Shown one piece after another: positions 17,256 to 24,782 of a stretch of DNA of 64,000 nt; the first letter of the stretch is position 1; every line of letters starts with the position of its first letter. The notes under the pieces were generated by a model. That model was not told the DNA's origin, did not search any database, and saw nothing but the letters and a program-made list of their open reading frames with translations. Both the position numbers and the translations under genes were made by a program. Origin of the DNA: Mycolicibacterium phocaicum (GTDB taxonomy: Bacteria; Actinomycetota; Actinomycetes; Mycobacteriales; Mycobacteriaceae); NCBI RefSeq assembly GCF_010731115.1, contig NZ_AP022616.1:2852001-2916000 (forward strand), read 5' to 3'.

Positions 17256-17261
17256 ACGATA
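17256..17261 (-). promoter_or_regulatory. -10 box of leaderless galU transcript
   Basis: The minus strand reads TATCGT, seven bases before the galU ATG. This matches the TANNNT consensus and leaderless spacing. Confidence 0.5.
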
Positions 17262-17383
17262 ACGGCAATGCCTCGATCTGCCCTACCAAGGTGCACCTTC
17301 GAGGGGTCAGCGGCAACGCCGAAGTAGCCATTACCTGGACAGGTGTACAACACCGGGCGAGCAAATATGACACGGTGGTAACC

Positions 17384-17956
17384 GTGACCCCTGAGGGAAA
17401 GCGTGAGCTGCGCAGCGCCATCCTGAGTCGACGGCGCGCCCTGACTCCGGAGGAGAGGCGCGCGGACGCCGAAGCGCTGGCACGACATGCACCCGGATTG
17501 GTGGGGCCCGGGGTCGTGGTGTGCGCGTACGTCCCGATCGGCACCGAACCGGGTTCTCCGGCGATGCTGGACGCCCTGATCGACGCCGGTGCCCGGGTGT
17601 TGTTGCCGGTGACGCACCCCGACGCCCCGCTGAGCTGGGGCTGGTATCGCTCCGGGCATCTCACCAAGGCGTCGTTCGGCCTGCTCGAACCGGCGATGCC
17701 GCATCTGCCGCCCGATGCGATCCGGCAGGCCGGTGTGGTGCTGGTCCCTGCGCTCGGCGTCGACCGTACGGGCGTGCGCCTCGGCCGCGGCGCCGGCTTC
17801 TACGACCGGTCGCTGTCGCTGGCCGCGCCGGACGCGCTGCTCGTGGCGGTCGTGTACGACGACGATCTGCTGCCGGCGCTACCCGCCGAACCGCACGACA
17901 TCGCGATGACGCACGCCCTGACCCCGCGGACGGGCCTCGTCACGCTGGGAGTTTGA
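17384..17956 (+). CDS. 5-formyltetrahydrofolate cyclo-ligase
   Basis: A 190-residue enzyme converting 5-formyl-THF to 5,10-methenyl-THF with ATP, returning stored folate to one-carbon metabolism. It shows the N-terminal KRELRSAILSRRRAL segment, the phosphate-binding region GVDRTGVRLGRGAGFYDRSL (family signature GxRLGxGxGxYD) and a HDIAMTHALTP end. The GTG at 17384 is preferred; a GTG three codons upstream at 17375 is possible, while the longer open frame extends into the galU promoter and is unlikely. Confidence 0.92.
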   Translation: MTPEGKRELRSAILSRRRALTPEERRADAEALARHAPGLVGPGVVVCAYVPIGTEPGSPAMLDALIDAGARVLLPVTHPDAPLSWGWYRSGHLTKASFGLLEPAMPHLPPDAIRQAGVVLVPALGVDRTGVRLGRGAGFYDRSLSLAAPDALLVAVVYDDDLLPALPAEPHDIAMTHALTPRTGLVTLGV

Positions 17957-17971
17957 ACCTGCGGAAGACAA

Positions 17972-18067
17972 TCAGTCCTTGCCGCAGGTACATCCCGATC
18001 CGCAGTTGCAGTTTTCGCAGGTGCAGTCCGGGTTGTCACAGCTGCCCTTGGTCATGATGCGAGTCAT
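17972..18067 (-). CDS. Metallothionein-like cysteine-rich miniprotein, 31 residues
   Basis: A very short frame encoding MTRIMTKGSCDNPDCTCENC and then NCGSGCTCGKD. Seven cysteines in 31 residues are arranged C-x4-C-x-C-x2-C-x-C-x3-C-x-C, the hallmark of a metal-thiolate cluster protein, so it probably buffers copper, zinc or cadmium. The ATG at 18067 is preferred; ATG 18055 and a GTG two codons upstream are alternatives. It is convergent with the cyclo-ligase gene (15 bases apart) and divergent from the Ruc-like gene. Its sequence differs from what I recall of M. tuberculosis MymT, so it may be a separate family. Confidence 0.75.
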   Translation of the reverse strand: MTRIMTKGSCDNPDCTCENCNCGSGCTCGKD

Positions 18068-18170
18068 GCGCACAATGCTATGTGTCGCGCCGCCATCCCG
18101 GACGTGATTGCCCCCGCCACCAGGCCACCCGGCCTGTCGGCCGGGGAATGCCCGGCACCGAATAGCTGTT

Positions 18171-18197
18171 TTGGCACTTAAGCCGGTAGAGTGCTAA
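18171..18197 (+). promoter_or_regulatory. CIRCE-like HrcA operator
   Basis: The element reads TTGGCACTT, nine bases, then GAGTGCTAA. The right arm is a perfect CIRCE half-site; the left differs from TTAGCACTC at two positions. The nine-base spacing is exact. It lies 26 bases before the Ruc-like start. From memory, HrcA controls the M. tuberculosis counterpart Rv0991c. Confidence 0.75.
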
Positions 18198-18223
18198 CAA
18201 GTTTGACGACCTCGGAGGTTTAC

Positions 18224-18532
18224 GTGCCGACCTATTCCTACGCGTGTACCGAGTGCGACAACCGGTTCGACGCGGTGCAGGCATTCAGCGATGACGCGCT
18301 GACCGAATGCCCGAAGTGCCACGGCCGGCTGCGCAAGCTGTTCGGTTCCGTCGGCGTGGTCTTCAAGGGCAGCGGCTTCTACCGCACCGACAACCGCGAT
18401 TCGAAGAGCTCCAGCACCGCAGCCGCTCCCGCAAAGAGCGAGTCGAGCTCCAGCTCGTCGGACTCGTCTTCGTCGTCCTCGTCGAGCAGCAGCACGAAGT
18501 CGGCCGCACCGGCCGCCGCCGCGTCCAACTGA
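18224..18532 (+). CDS. ruc: FmdB-type zinc-ribbon redox chaperone, Ruc-like (counterpart of Rv0991c)
   Basis: A 102-residue protein with an N-terminal zinc ribbon (PTYSYACTECDNRF, then TECPKCHGRL, giving the CxxC pair) and a long serine/alanine-rich disordered tail (about residues 60-102). In M. tuberculosis the counterpart Ruc is a chaperone switched on when its zinc cysteines are oxidised, and it is repressed by HrcA. The CIRCE-like operator directly upstream here supports the same heat-shock control. The GTG at 18224 follows TCGGAGG. Confidence 0.88.
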   Translation: MPTYSYACTECDNRFDAVQAFSDDALTECPKCHGRLRKLFGSVGVVFKGSGFYRTDNRDSKSSSTAAAPAKSESSSSSSDSSSSSSSSSSTKSAAPAAAASN

Positions 18533-18538
18533 GTTATC

Positions 18539-18565
18539 CACAGGCCGGAAGCCTTCCGGCCTGTG
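18539..18565 (+). terminator. Hairpin after ruc
   Basis: Thirteen-base perfect arms (CACAGGCCGGAAG and CTTCCGGCCTGTG) around a single base, followed by TTTCCC. It begins six bases after the ruc stop, so read-through into the SAF-domain gene is probably limited. Confidence 0.75.
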
Positions 18566-18595
18566 TTTCCCGCACAGAATCCCTACCGTTACTGC

Positions 18596-19261
18596 ATGGG
18601 GGATTCACTCGACGCGCCGTTGCTCGGCCGACTGACACAGAAGCTGCGGCCCGATTGGGCCAGGACCACCGCCGCGCGCCGCGTCGCCGCGGGAATGCTG
18701 GTGGTCCTCGCGGCCGTCATCGAATTTCGCCCCGACCCTGAGGACGGACAGGTCGCCGTCGTCGTCGCCAAGCACGACCTGTCCCCCGGCTCGGCCTTGA
18801 CGGCCGACGACGTCGTCGTCGAATCCCGTTCCGCGCCAGGCATTCCCGACGGCGCACTGCGCGAATCCAGCGCCGTCGTGGGCTCGACGCTGGCCGCCCC
18901 AGCGCGACGCGGCGAGGTCATCACCGACGTGCGGATACTCGGTTCCCGGCTCACCGTCGCCGCCGCCGGGCCCGACGCGCGCATGGTGCCACTGCATCTG
19001 GCGGACGCCGCGCTCCCGGACCTGCTGCGCGCAGGCGACGTGGTCGACGTCCTGGCCGGACCGGAGAACGCCGGCACGACAGCCGATCAATCGCCGGCCG
19101 AGGTGATCGCCACCGCCGCGCGGGTGGTGCTGGTGTCCGAACGGCGCAAGTCACCGACGAGCGCCGACGAACGCGTCGTACTCGTCGCCCTGCCGCGGCA
19201 CAGCGCCAACGCCGTCGCCGGCGCGGCTCTGCACCGGACCATCACCGTCACGCTGCACTGA
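18596..19261 (+). CDS. SAF-domain (CpaB/RcpC-like) membrane-anchored protein
   Basis: A 221-residue protein with one membrane helix (RVAAGMLVVLAAVIEF, near residues 28-44) followed by a SAF domain (VAVVVAKHDLSPGSALTADD and TLAAPARRGEVITDVRI). SAF domains occur in the pilus-assembly protein CpaB and in antifreeze-like sugar enzymes. No pilus genes are nearby, so the role is open. By size and position it is probably the counterpart of Rv0990c, which I recall as heat-responsive. The ATG at 18596 begins the protein just upstream of the helix. Confidence 0.75.
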   Translation: MGDSLDAPLLGRLTQKLRPDWARTTAARRVAAGMLVVLAAVIEFRPDPEDGQVAVVVAKHDLSPGSALTADDVVVESRSAPGIPDGALRESSAVVGSTLAAPARRGEVITDVRILGSRLTVAAAGPDARMVPLHLADAALPDLLRAGDVVDVLAGPENAGTTADQSPAEVIATAARVVLVSERRKSPTSADERVVLVALPRHSANAVAGAALHRTITVTLH

Positions 19262-19401
19262 CCGGAGAATTTTCCCGCCGGCCGATTTCGATTTCGTCAC
19301 CGGATCGCATCTGTTGCGATCGTGAGGCCGCCGCCTACTGCGCGACGCCCACGTCGGTCTTACCGTTCGTGGGTACAGGATGTATCACAGGGAGGCCAGT
19401 C

Positions 19402-19791
19402 ATGTTCAAGGGCTTCAAGGCGTTTCTCATGCAAGGGAACATCGTCGACCTGGCGGTCGCGGTGGTCATCGGCGCCGCGTTCACCACGCTGGTGAAGTCG
19501 TTCACCGACCAGGTGATCCAGCCGCTGATCTCCAGCATCGGCGCCGGCGGCGACCACTCGTACGGTGTGCTGCGCATCCATCTGCTCGGCGACAACTACA
19601 TGGACCTGAACGCCGTCCTGAGCGCGACCATCAACTTCGTCCTGGTCGCGGCCGTCATCTACTTCGTGATCGTGCTGCCGTACAGCCGGTTCCGCACCGT
19701 CACAGAAGAAGCAGTCAAGAAGGAAGTCGAACTGCTGACCGAGATCCGCGATCTGCTCACCACAAACAAGGACACCGGCAACAACCCGTAG
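19402..19791 (+). CDS. mscL: Large-conductance mechanosensitive channel MscL
   Basis: A 129-residue channel subunit that opens under membrane tension to release solutes on osmotic downshock. The sequence starts MFKGFKAFLMQGNIVDLAVA. The first membrane helix contains VAVVIGAAFTTLVKSF, the second VLVAAVIYFVIVLP, and a charged C-terminal helix follows (EEAVKKEVELLTEIRDLL). The ATG at 19402 has GGGAGG upstream; the longer frame would start in non-coding sequence. It converges on the first porin gene. Counterpart of Rv0985c. Confidence 0.96.
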   Translation: MFKGFKAFLMQGNIVDLAVAVVIGAAFTTLVKSFTDQVIQPLISSIGAGGDHSYGVLRIHLLGDNYMDLNAVLSATINFVLVAAVIYFVIVLPYSRFRTVTEEAVKKEVELLTEIRDLLTTNKDTGNNP

Positions 19792-19804
19792 TTCGACGTC
19801 GGCA

Positions 19805-19823
19805 CCCCGGCCGGTGGCCGGGG
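19805..19823. terminator. Bidirectional hairpin between mscL and porin 1
   Basis: CCCCGGCC, loop GGT, GGCCGGGG: a perfect eight-base stem between two convergent genes. Confidence 0.65.
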
Positions 19824-19856
19824 ACTTCGCCGTAGGCCGGCGCGAACCGGTCGGGT

Positions 19857-20504
19857 CTAGTTCATGTTCCAGGGTTCGCCGTACGTGGTCACCGAATCGC
19901 CGGTCTCGGAGACCAACCGTGCGAAGGGCCGGAGCATGACGCCGCCGGCCGCACCGGTCACGGTCCCGTGGGCATTCGAGACGGCGACCGAACCCGCGGG
20001 GCCCGATACGTTCACCGAAAACGTCGCGACTTCCTGGATACCCGGGCCGTTGCCCAGGTCCGCCGAGATCGACACACCCGGGAACAGGTTCGGCGTGATG
20101 ATGCCGCCAAAGCCCTGACCGGTGAACGTCGCCGGAGTCACGTTGTCCAGCAGGATATTCGGCGTCTGGTAGCTGAAATTGATGCCGACACCCAGTGACC
20201 ACGGGAAGCCGATCTGATAACCCAGCTCCAGCGCCCCGGCGAACTCGTCGCACCCGGCGCCATTGCAGTTGTACTTGGCCCGGCCCGAATGGAACCACTC
20301 ACGGGTCAGCCGGTTGCGGTCAAGCGGGAACACGCCGTTGAGGAACGTGTCGCATTGCTGCACCGTCAGCGTCCGATCCTGGCCGTCGACCAGACTCAGC
20401 TCATTGTCCACACCGGCCTGCGACGTACCCGTTGCCAGGAACAACGACGCGACCACCACCAGCACTGCCACCAACACACGACCGAACGCCGTCATTTTCC
20501 CCAC
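19857..20504 (-). CDS. MspA-family porin, copy 1 (divergent member)
   Basis: An outer-membrane porin of the MspA octameric goblet type, which admits small hydrophilic nutrients. The signal peptide ends ATGTSQA before GVDNELSLVDGQD. It aligns over its full length with MspA to the terminal TYGEPWNMN. It is the most divergent of the three copies. The residue matching Trp21 of MspA is Cys (QQCDTF). Two cysteines sit at about mature positions 50 and 55 (YNCNGAGCDEF). The constriction loop reads ILLDNVTPA, keeping one acidic residue where MspA has three. Selectivity and conductance probably differ. Alternative start: ATG three codons in. Confidence 0.93.
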   Translation of the reverse strand: MGKMTAFGRVLVAVLVVVASLFLATGTSQAGVDNELSLVDGQDRTLTVQQCDTFLNGVFPLDRNRLTREWFHSGRAKYNCNGAGCDEFAGALELGYQIGFPWSLGVGINFSYQTPNILLDNVTPATFTGQGFGGIITPNLFPGVSISADLGNGPGIQEVATFSVNVSGPAGSVAVSNAHGTVTGAAGGVMLRPFARLVSETGDSVTTYGEPWNMN

Positions 20505-20545
20505 TCCCGGGCCTACTTTTCACTGTCAATGCCCGGCAAAACGAC

Positions 20546-20587
20546 GGGGCGGCGTCGACGGACCTTTCGGTCTGTCAACGCCGCCCC
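20546..20587 (-). terminator. Hairpin after porin copy 2
   Basis: GGGGCGGCGT and ACGCCGCCCC pair around an inner GACGGA/TCTGTC stem. It lies downstream of copy 2 on the minus strand. A closely related hairpin follows copy 3, so the terminator was duplicated with the gene. Confidence 0.65.
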
Positions 20588-20648
20588 AAAGTACGTCGTT
20601 GGCGCTCAGCAGACGAGCTGTGCGCTCCTACTCATACCCTTTTCAGGC

Positions 20649-21302
20649 CTAGTTCATATTCCAGGGTTCGCCGTAGGTGGTCACCGAGTCACCGGTCTTG
20701 GCGATCAGGCGAGCGAAGGGACGCAACAGCACGCCACCGGCCGCGCCGGTCACCGTGCCATGCGCGTTCGAGACCGCGACCGAGCCCGCCGGGCCCGACA
20801 CGTCCACCGAGAACGTCGCAACTTCCTGGATACCGGGGCCGTTGCCCAGGTCAGCGGAGATCGAGACACCCGGGAACAGGTTCGGCGTGATGATGCCGCC
20901 ATTGCCCTGATAACCAAGCGGACCCCACGCCGAGGGGAACGGGTTCACATCGTCGAGCAGGATGTTCGGGGTCGTGTAGCTGAAGTTGATACCCACACCC
21001 AGCGACCACGGGAAACCGATCTGGTAACCCAGCTCCAACGTGCCCGCGAACTCATCGCAGCCCTTGCCGGCGCAGTTGTACTTCGCCCGGCCCGAGTGGA
21101 ACCACTCACGCGTCAACCGGTTGCGGTCCAACGGAAAAACACCATTGAGGAACGTGTCCCACTGCTGCACCGTCAACGTCCGATCCTGACCGTCGACCAG
21201 GCTCAGCTCATTGTCCAGACCCGCATGGGACGTACCTGCCCCCAGAAACAGCGACGACAGCGCCGCTACCAGTGCTACCAGCACTCGACTGAATGCCTTC
21301 AT
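20649..21302 (-). CDS. MspA-family porin, copy 2
   Basis: A 217-residue MspA-type porin whose signal ends GAGTSHA before GLDNELSL. It is nearly identical to copy 3 over most of its length. The constriction loop reads ILLDDVNPF (two acidic residues where MspA has three) and the following loop is longer than in MspA (PSAWGPLGYQGNGG). Cysteines at about mature 50 and 55 (YNCAGKGCDEF) could form a rim disulfide, a feature shared by all three copies and absent from MspA as I recall it. The gene is separated from its neighbours by its own hairpin, so it is likely monocistronic. Confidence 0.95.
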   Translation of the reverse strand: MKAFSRVLVALVAALSSLFLGAGTSHAGLDNELSLVDGQDRTLTVQQWDTFLNGVFPLDRNRLTREWFHSGRAKYNCAGKGCDEFAGTLELGYQIGFPWSLGVGINFSYTTPNILLDDVNPFPSAWGPLGYQGNGGIITPNLFPGVSISADLGNGPGIQEVATFSVDVSGPAGSVAVSNAHGTVTGAAGGVLLRPFARLIAKTGDSVTTYGEPWNMN

Positions 21303-21355
21303 GGTCCCCCCACTCTCTGGGTTTGATCTTCCATATGAAGTTCCGCGCAGACGAC

Positions 21356-21401
21356 GGGCGGCGTCGACGAAACCAGATGAACTGGTCTGTCGACGCCGCC
21401 C
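21356..21401 (-). terminator. Hairpin after porin copy 3
   Basis: GGGCGGCGTCGAC and GTCGACGCCGCCC form a thirteen-base perfect stem, with an inner ACCAG/CTGGT stem. It lies downstream of copy 3 on the minus strand. Confidence 0.7.
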
Positions 21402-21452
21402 CGAATGCGTCGTCGGCGCCTAGCATACGGCCTAGGCGTGATCGGCTCTCAC

Positions 21453-22097
21453 CTAGTTCATGTTCCAGGGTTCTCCGTAGGTGGTGACGCTATCACCGGT
21501 CTTGGCGATCAGGCGGGCGAATGGACGCAGAAGCACACCACCAGCCGCACCAGTCACAGTGCCGTGCGCGTTGGACACCGCGACGCCACCGGCCGGACCG
21601 GACACGTCCACCGAGAACGTCGCGACTTCCTGAATACCCGGGCCGTTGCCCAGGTCAGCGGAGATCGAGACACCCGGGAACAGGTTCGGCGTGATGATGC
21701 CGCCATTGCCAAAACTCCCCATTGGGATGAGGAACGGGTTCACATCGTCGAGCAGGATGTTCGGCGTCGTGTAGCTGAAGTTGATACCCACACCCAGCGA
21801 CCAGGGGAAACCGATCTGGTAACCCAGCTCCAACGTGCCCGCGAACTCATCGCAGCCCTTGCCGGCGCAGTTGTACTTGGCCCGGCCCGAATGGAACCAC
21901 TCGCGCGTCAGCCGGTTGCGGTCCAACGGGAACACACCGTTGAGGAACGTGTCCCACTGCTGCACCGTCAGCGTCCGATCCTGGCCGTCGACCAGACTCA
22001 GCTCATTATCGAGACCCGCATGGGACGTACCCGCTCCGAAAAACAGCGACGAGGTCGCCGCAACCGCCGCCACCAGCACCCGGCTGAATGCCTTCAT
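21453..22097 (-). CDS. MspA-family porin, copy 3
   Basis: A 214-residue MspA-type porin with signal peptide ending GAGTSHA. It is almost the same as copy 2 apart from the loop after the constriction (ILLDDVNPFLIPMGSFGNGG) and scattered residues. The constriction keeps two acidic residues. It is the most upstream of the three tandem genes and is preceded by about 600 bases without genes, consistent with the long regulatory leader known for mspA-type genes. By locus it corresponds to the mspC region of M. smegmatis, which is recollection. Confidence 0.95.
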   Translation of the reverse strand: MKAFSRVLVAAVAATSSLFFGAGTSHAGLDNELSLVDGQDRTLTVQQWDTFLNGVFPLDRNRLTREWFHSGRAKYNCAGKGCDEFAGTLELGYQIGFPWSLGVGINFSYTTPNILLDDVNPFLIPMGSFGNGGIITPNLFPGVSISADLGNGPGIQEVATFSVDVSGPAGGVAVSNAHGTVTGAAGGVLLRPFARLIAKTGDSVTTYGEPWNMN

Positions 22098-22709
22098 ATT
22101 CTCCCTAGCTCAGTAGGCGGTGCCAGCAAGCTGACCGCGCGACCGTTGCAAGAACTCCATTTACGCCCTCAGGCGAACTTCAAATGTCGCTCTTACCTTT
22201 TGCTCATCGTTGACACGAGGAAGATATCGGCGTACGTACCTTCCGGCAATGCGAACGGCATAAAGACCGCGCATATATTCCCGATCCGGAAAAATTTGCT
22301 GGGAACTACCTGCGCACCGGCGTCGACCCCGAGGGCCGGTCGGGCCGAAACAAGACGGAAACATGCGCTCAACGAGGCCGCTGACCGGCGCAATCAGGAG
22401 TTAACCTCATTCGCGACCACGCGTTGTGAGAACAGCGTGCTCAGCGATGGTGCGGCGGAACGTTTTCCCGTAGCCAGCGATCCCGGTCACCCTCCCCGAC
22501 CGGGGAGGGTTCGTTACATTCGTCCCGGGTAACGTCCGGCAAAACGTCGCCGAACACCTTGTTAACTAGGTCGCGAGAGGGCTGTGTATCGCTCATCACA
22601 GCCCCCGGCGAGTGTGATCAAGCTCACACCTTTGCCAAATTGAAGGGTCCGGGTGAGACGAACTCATGACCACTCCGTTCGACCTACGAGCCCCAGCGGA
22701 GCTCAGCTA
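22098..22709. other. Gene-free region upstream of porin copy 3
   Basis: No convincing coding sequence is present; the short minus-strand frames lack ribosome-binding sites and resemble no family. It holds a perfect hairpin CCCTCCCCG/CGGGGAGGG at 22490-22509 and a relatively AT-rich stretch at 22150-22290, both plausible parts of a long porin promoter and 5' leader. Confidence 0.5.
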
Positions 22710-23258
22710 TCAGATGTCGAGGCTCGACAGCTGAGCGATGATGTACGCCGCCAACGGCCCCAGCGTCGCCATGCCGTCGCGCACCGACGCACGTGAGCCG
22801 GCGATGTTGACCACCAGCGTGCTTCCCGAGACTCCGGCCAGGCCACGCGAGAGCCCAGCGTCCGAAATACCTGCGGCGAGACCCGACGAACGCAGCGCCT
22901 CGGCGATACCGAGCAATTCGCGATCGAGCATGGTGCGGGTGGCTTCCGGCGTGACATCACGCGGGCTGACGCCGGTGCCACCGACGGAGATGACCAGGTC
23001 GACGCCGCCGATCACGGCGGTGTTCAGGGCGTTGCGAATCTCGATCTCATCGGCCGGGACCACGACGACGCCGTCGACGAGGAAGCCGGCCTCACCGAGC
23101 AGTTCGGTGACCAACGGGCCGCTGTGATCCTCTTCGCCGTGCGCGGTCCGGTCGTCCACGACCACGACGAGCGCGCGCCCGGCCAATTCCCCTGCCTGTT
23201 CCATGCCTGTCACCGTATATCCCGCCTCTGACATCGAACTCGGCCCTGCACTCATCAC
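22710..23258 (-). CDS. moaB2: MoaB/Mog-family molybdopterin protein (MoaB2, counterpart of Rv0984)
   Basis: A MogA/MoaB-fold protein for molybdenum cofactor synthesis (adenylylation of molybdopterin). The core motifs are VVDDRTAHGEEDHSGP, DLVISVGGTGVSPRDVTPE and a GSTLVVNIAGS strand. The first ATG (23258) overlaps the PepD stop as ATGA, so translation is coupled to PepD. That it always travels with the MprAB-PepD stress operon rather than with other Moco genes suggests a side role, or simple co-regulation. Confidence 0.88.
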   Translation of the reverse strand: MMSAGPSSMSEAGYTVTGMEQAGELAGRALVVVVDDRTAHGEEDHSGPLVTELLGEAGFLVDGVVVVPADEIEIRNALNTAVIGGVDLVISVGGTGVSPRDVTPEATRTMLDRELLGIAEALRSSGLAAGISDAGLSRGLAGVSGSTLVVNIAGSRASVRDGMATLGPLAAYIIAQLSSLDI

Positions 23259-24670
23259 TGTTGCGCCTTTCCCAGGGTCACCTGAACGGTCTGCGGTTTG
23301 CCCGCGGTGTCGAGGTAGGTCAGCGTGACCTTGTCGCCGGGAGCCTTCGAGCGCACGGCGGCCACCAGCGCGTCGGCGCTGCTGATCACCCGGTCGTCCA
23401 CCTTGGTCACCACCACACCACTCGGCAGACCGGCCGACTGGGCCGCCCCACCGTTGGTGACGTCGACGATCTTGGCCCCGTCGATGGCCTTGTCATTACC
23501 CACCTGCACGCCGAGCGACGCATGGCTGGCGATGCCGTTCTTGATCAGCTCGTCGGCGATGCGCTTGGCCTGGTCCACCGGAATGGCGAAGCCCAGGCCG
23601 ATCGAACCGCTCTGCGACTGGCCGGAATCCCCGCCGAGCGTCGCGATCGCCGAGTTGATGCCGACCAGTTCGCCGCTCATGTTGACGAGCGCACCACCGG
23701 AGTTGCCGGGGTTGATCGCGGCGTCGGTCTGGATGGCGTCCAGCACGGTGTTCTGGTTCTTGGCGTCGCCGCCCGCTGCGACGGGGCGATTCAGCGAGCT
23801 GATGATGCCCTCTGTCACCGTGCCCTGCAGACCCAGCGGCGAACCGACGGCCACCACCTGCTGGCCCACCACCAGGTTGGACGACGATCCCAGCGCGATG
23901 GGCGTCAGGCCAGAGACGCCCTTGGCCCGCACGACTGCGATGTCACTGCTCGGATCCGTCCCGACGATCTGGAACGTCGCGGTGCTACCGGTGTTGAACG
24001 TGACCTTGGTCTGCACCGGCGGAGCCCCGGGCGGCGGGGCGTCTTTGGCACCGGCCACCACGTGGTTGTTGGTGAGGATGAGCCCGTCGGCGGACAGGAT
24101 GATGCCCGAGCCCTCCTCGGAGGCCCGGCCCATGTCGGTCTCGAGTTTCACGACACTGGGCACCACCTTGGCGGCGACCTGCTCCACCGAACCGATCGGC
24201 GCGTTTCCGGCGTGCTGTCCGCGCGCCGAACCGCCCAACGAGGTCGAGCTGCTCGAGTAGTCGGGCTGCGCCAGCATCACGATGCCGCCGCCGATACCCG
24301 CGGACACCAGTGCCACCGCCGCCATACCGGCGATCAGAGGCCCTGTGCGGGAACGGTTTTGCGGCCGGGGCGCGATCGAAGGCCGGCCGTTCGGCGACCC
24401 GTTGCGGTAGGGGTCGTACGGCTGCGTGCCGTACTGGCCCGTCGAGTACTGGCCGGTGGTGTACGAACCGGTCTGGTGCTGCCCCGTCTGGTACTGACCG
24501 GTCGAGTAGCTGCCCGTGGGGTACTGCCCGGTGTTCTGTTGCTGGCCGGCGTAGCGCCAGTCGTACGACGACCCCTGCTGCGGCGACGCGCCGTAGCCAG
24601 GTGCGGACTGATAGGAATCAGGACGCCGACCGGACTCGGGCTGCTGCGAGTACCTCGGGTGATTCGTCAT
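23255..24670 (-). CDS. pepD: HtrA-like serine protease PepD (counterpart of Rv0983)
   Basis: A 471-residue membrane-anchored S1C protease. The order is a Gln/Tyr/Gly-rich cytoplasmic region with imperfect GQYxTG repeats (about residues 45-90), a membrane helix (PLIAGMAAVALVSAGIGGGI), a trypsin-like domain with His in ILTNNHVV, Asp in PSSDIAVV and Ser in NPGNSGGAL, then a PDZ domain to the C-terminus. It degrades or refolds damaged envelope proteins and is part of the MprAB/SigE stress circuit. The start at 24670 (MTNHPRYSQQ) matches the M. tuberculosis protein; the upstream open frame has no family similarity. Confidence 0.93.
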   Translation of the reverse strand: MTNHPRYSQQPESGRRPDSYQSAPGYGASPQQGSSYDWRYAGQQQNTGQYPTGSYSTGQYQTGQHQTGSYTTGQYSTGQYGTQPYDPYRNGSPNGRPSIAPRPQNRSRTGPLIAGMAAVALVSAGIGGGIVMLAQPDYSSSSTSLGGSARGQHAGNAPIGSVEQVAAKVVPSVVKLETDMGRASEEGSGIILSADGLILTNNHVVAGAKDAPPPGAPPVQTKVTFNTGSTATFQIVGTDPSSDIAVVRAKGVSGLTPIALGSSSNLVVGQQVVAVGSPLGLQGTVTEGIISSLNRPVAAGGDAKNQNTVLDAIQTDAAINPGNSGGALVNMSGELVGINSAIATLGGDSGQSQSGSIGLGFAIPVDQAKRIADELIKNGIASHASLGVQVGNDKAIDGAKIVDVTNGGAAQSAGLPSGVVVTKVDDRVISSADALVAAVRSKAPGDKVTLTYLDTAGKPQTVQVTLGKAQQ

Positions 24671-24782
24671 TACTGGTCGACACTCTTCCTGTATTTCCGC
24701 TTTCGTTGCCGGGACAACGAACGACATGACCCGACGGTGCCCTTTCGGGCTGAGAATCCACTGAGACACCACAGGCCGCACC

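Noticed and set aside
22161..22393. Two short minus-strand frames upstream of porin copy 3
   Set aside because: No ribosome-binding site, no family resemblance, and mutually overlapping; the region reads as a promoter/leader.
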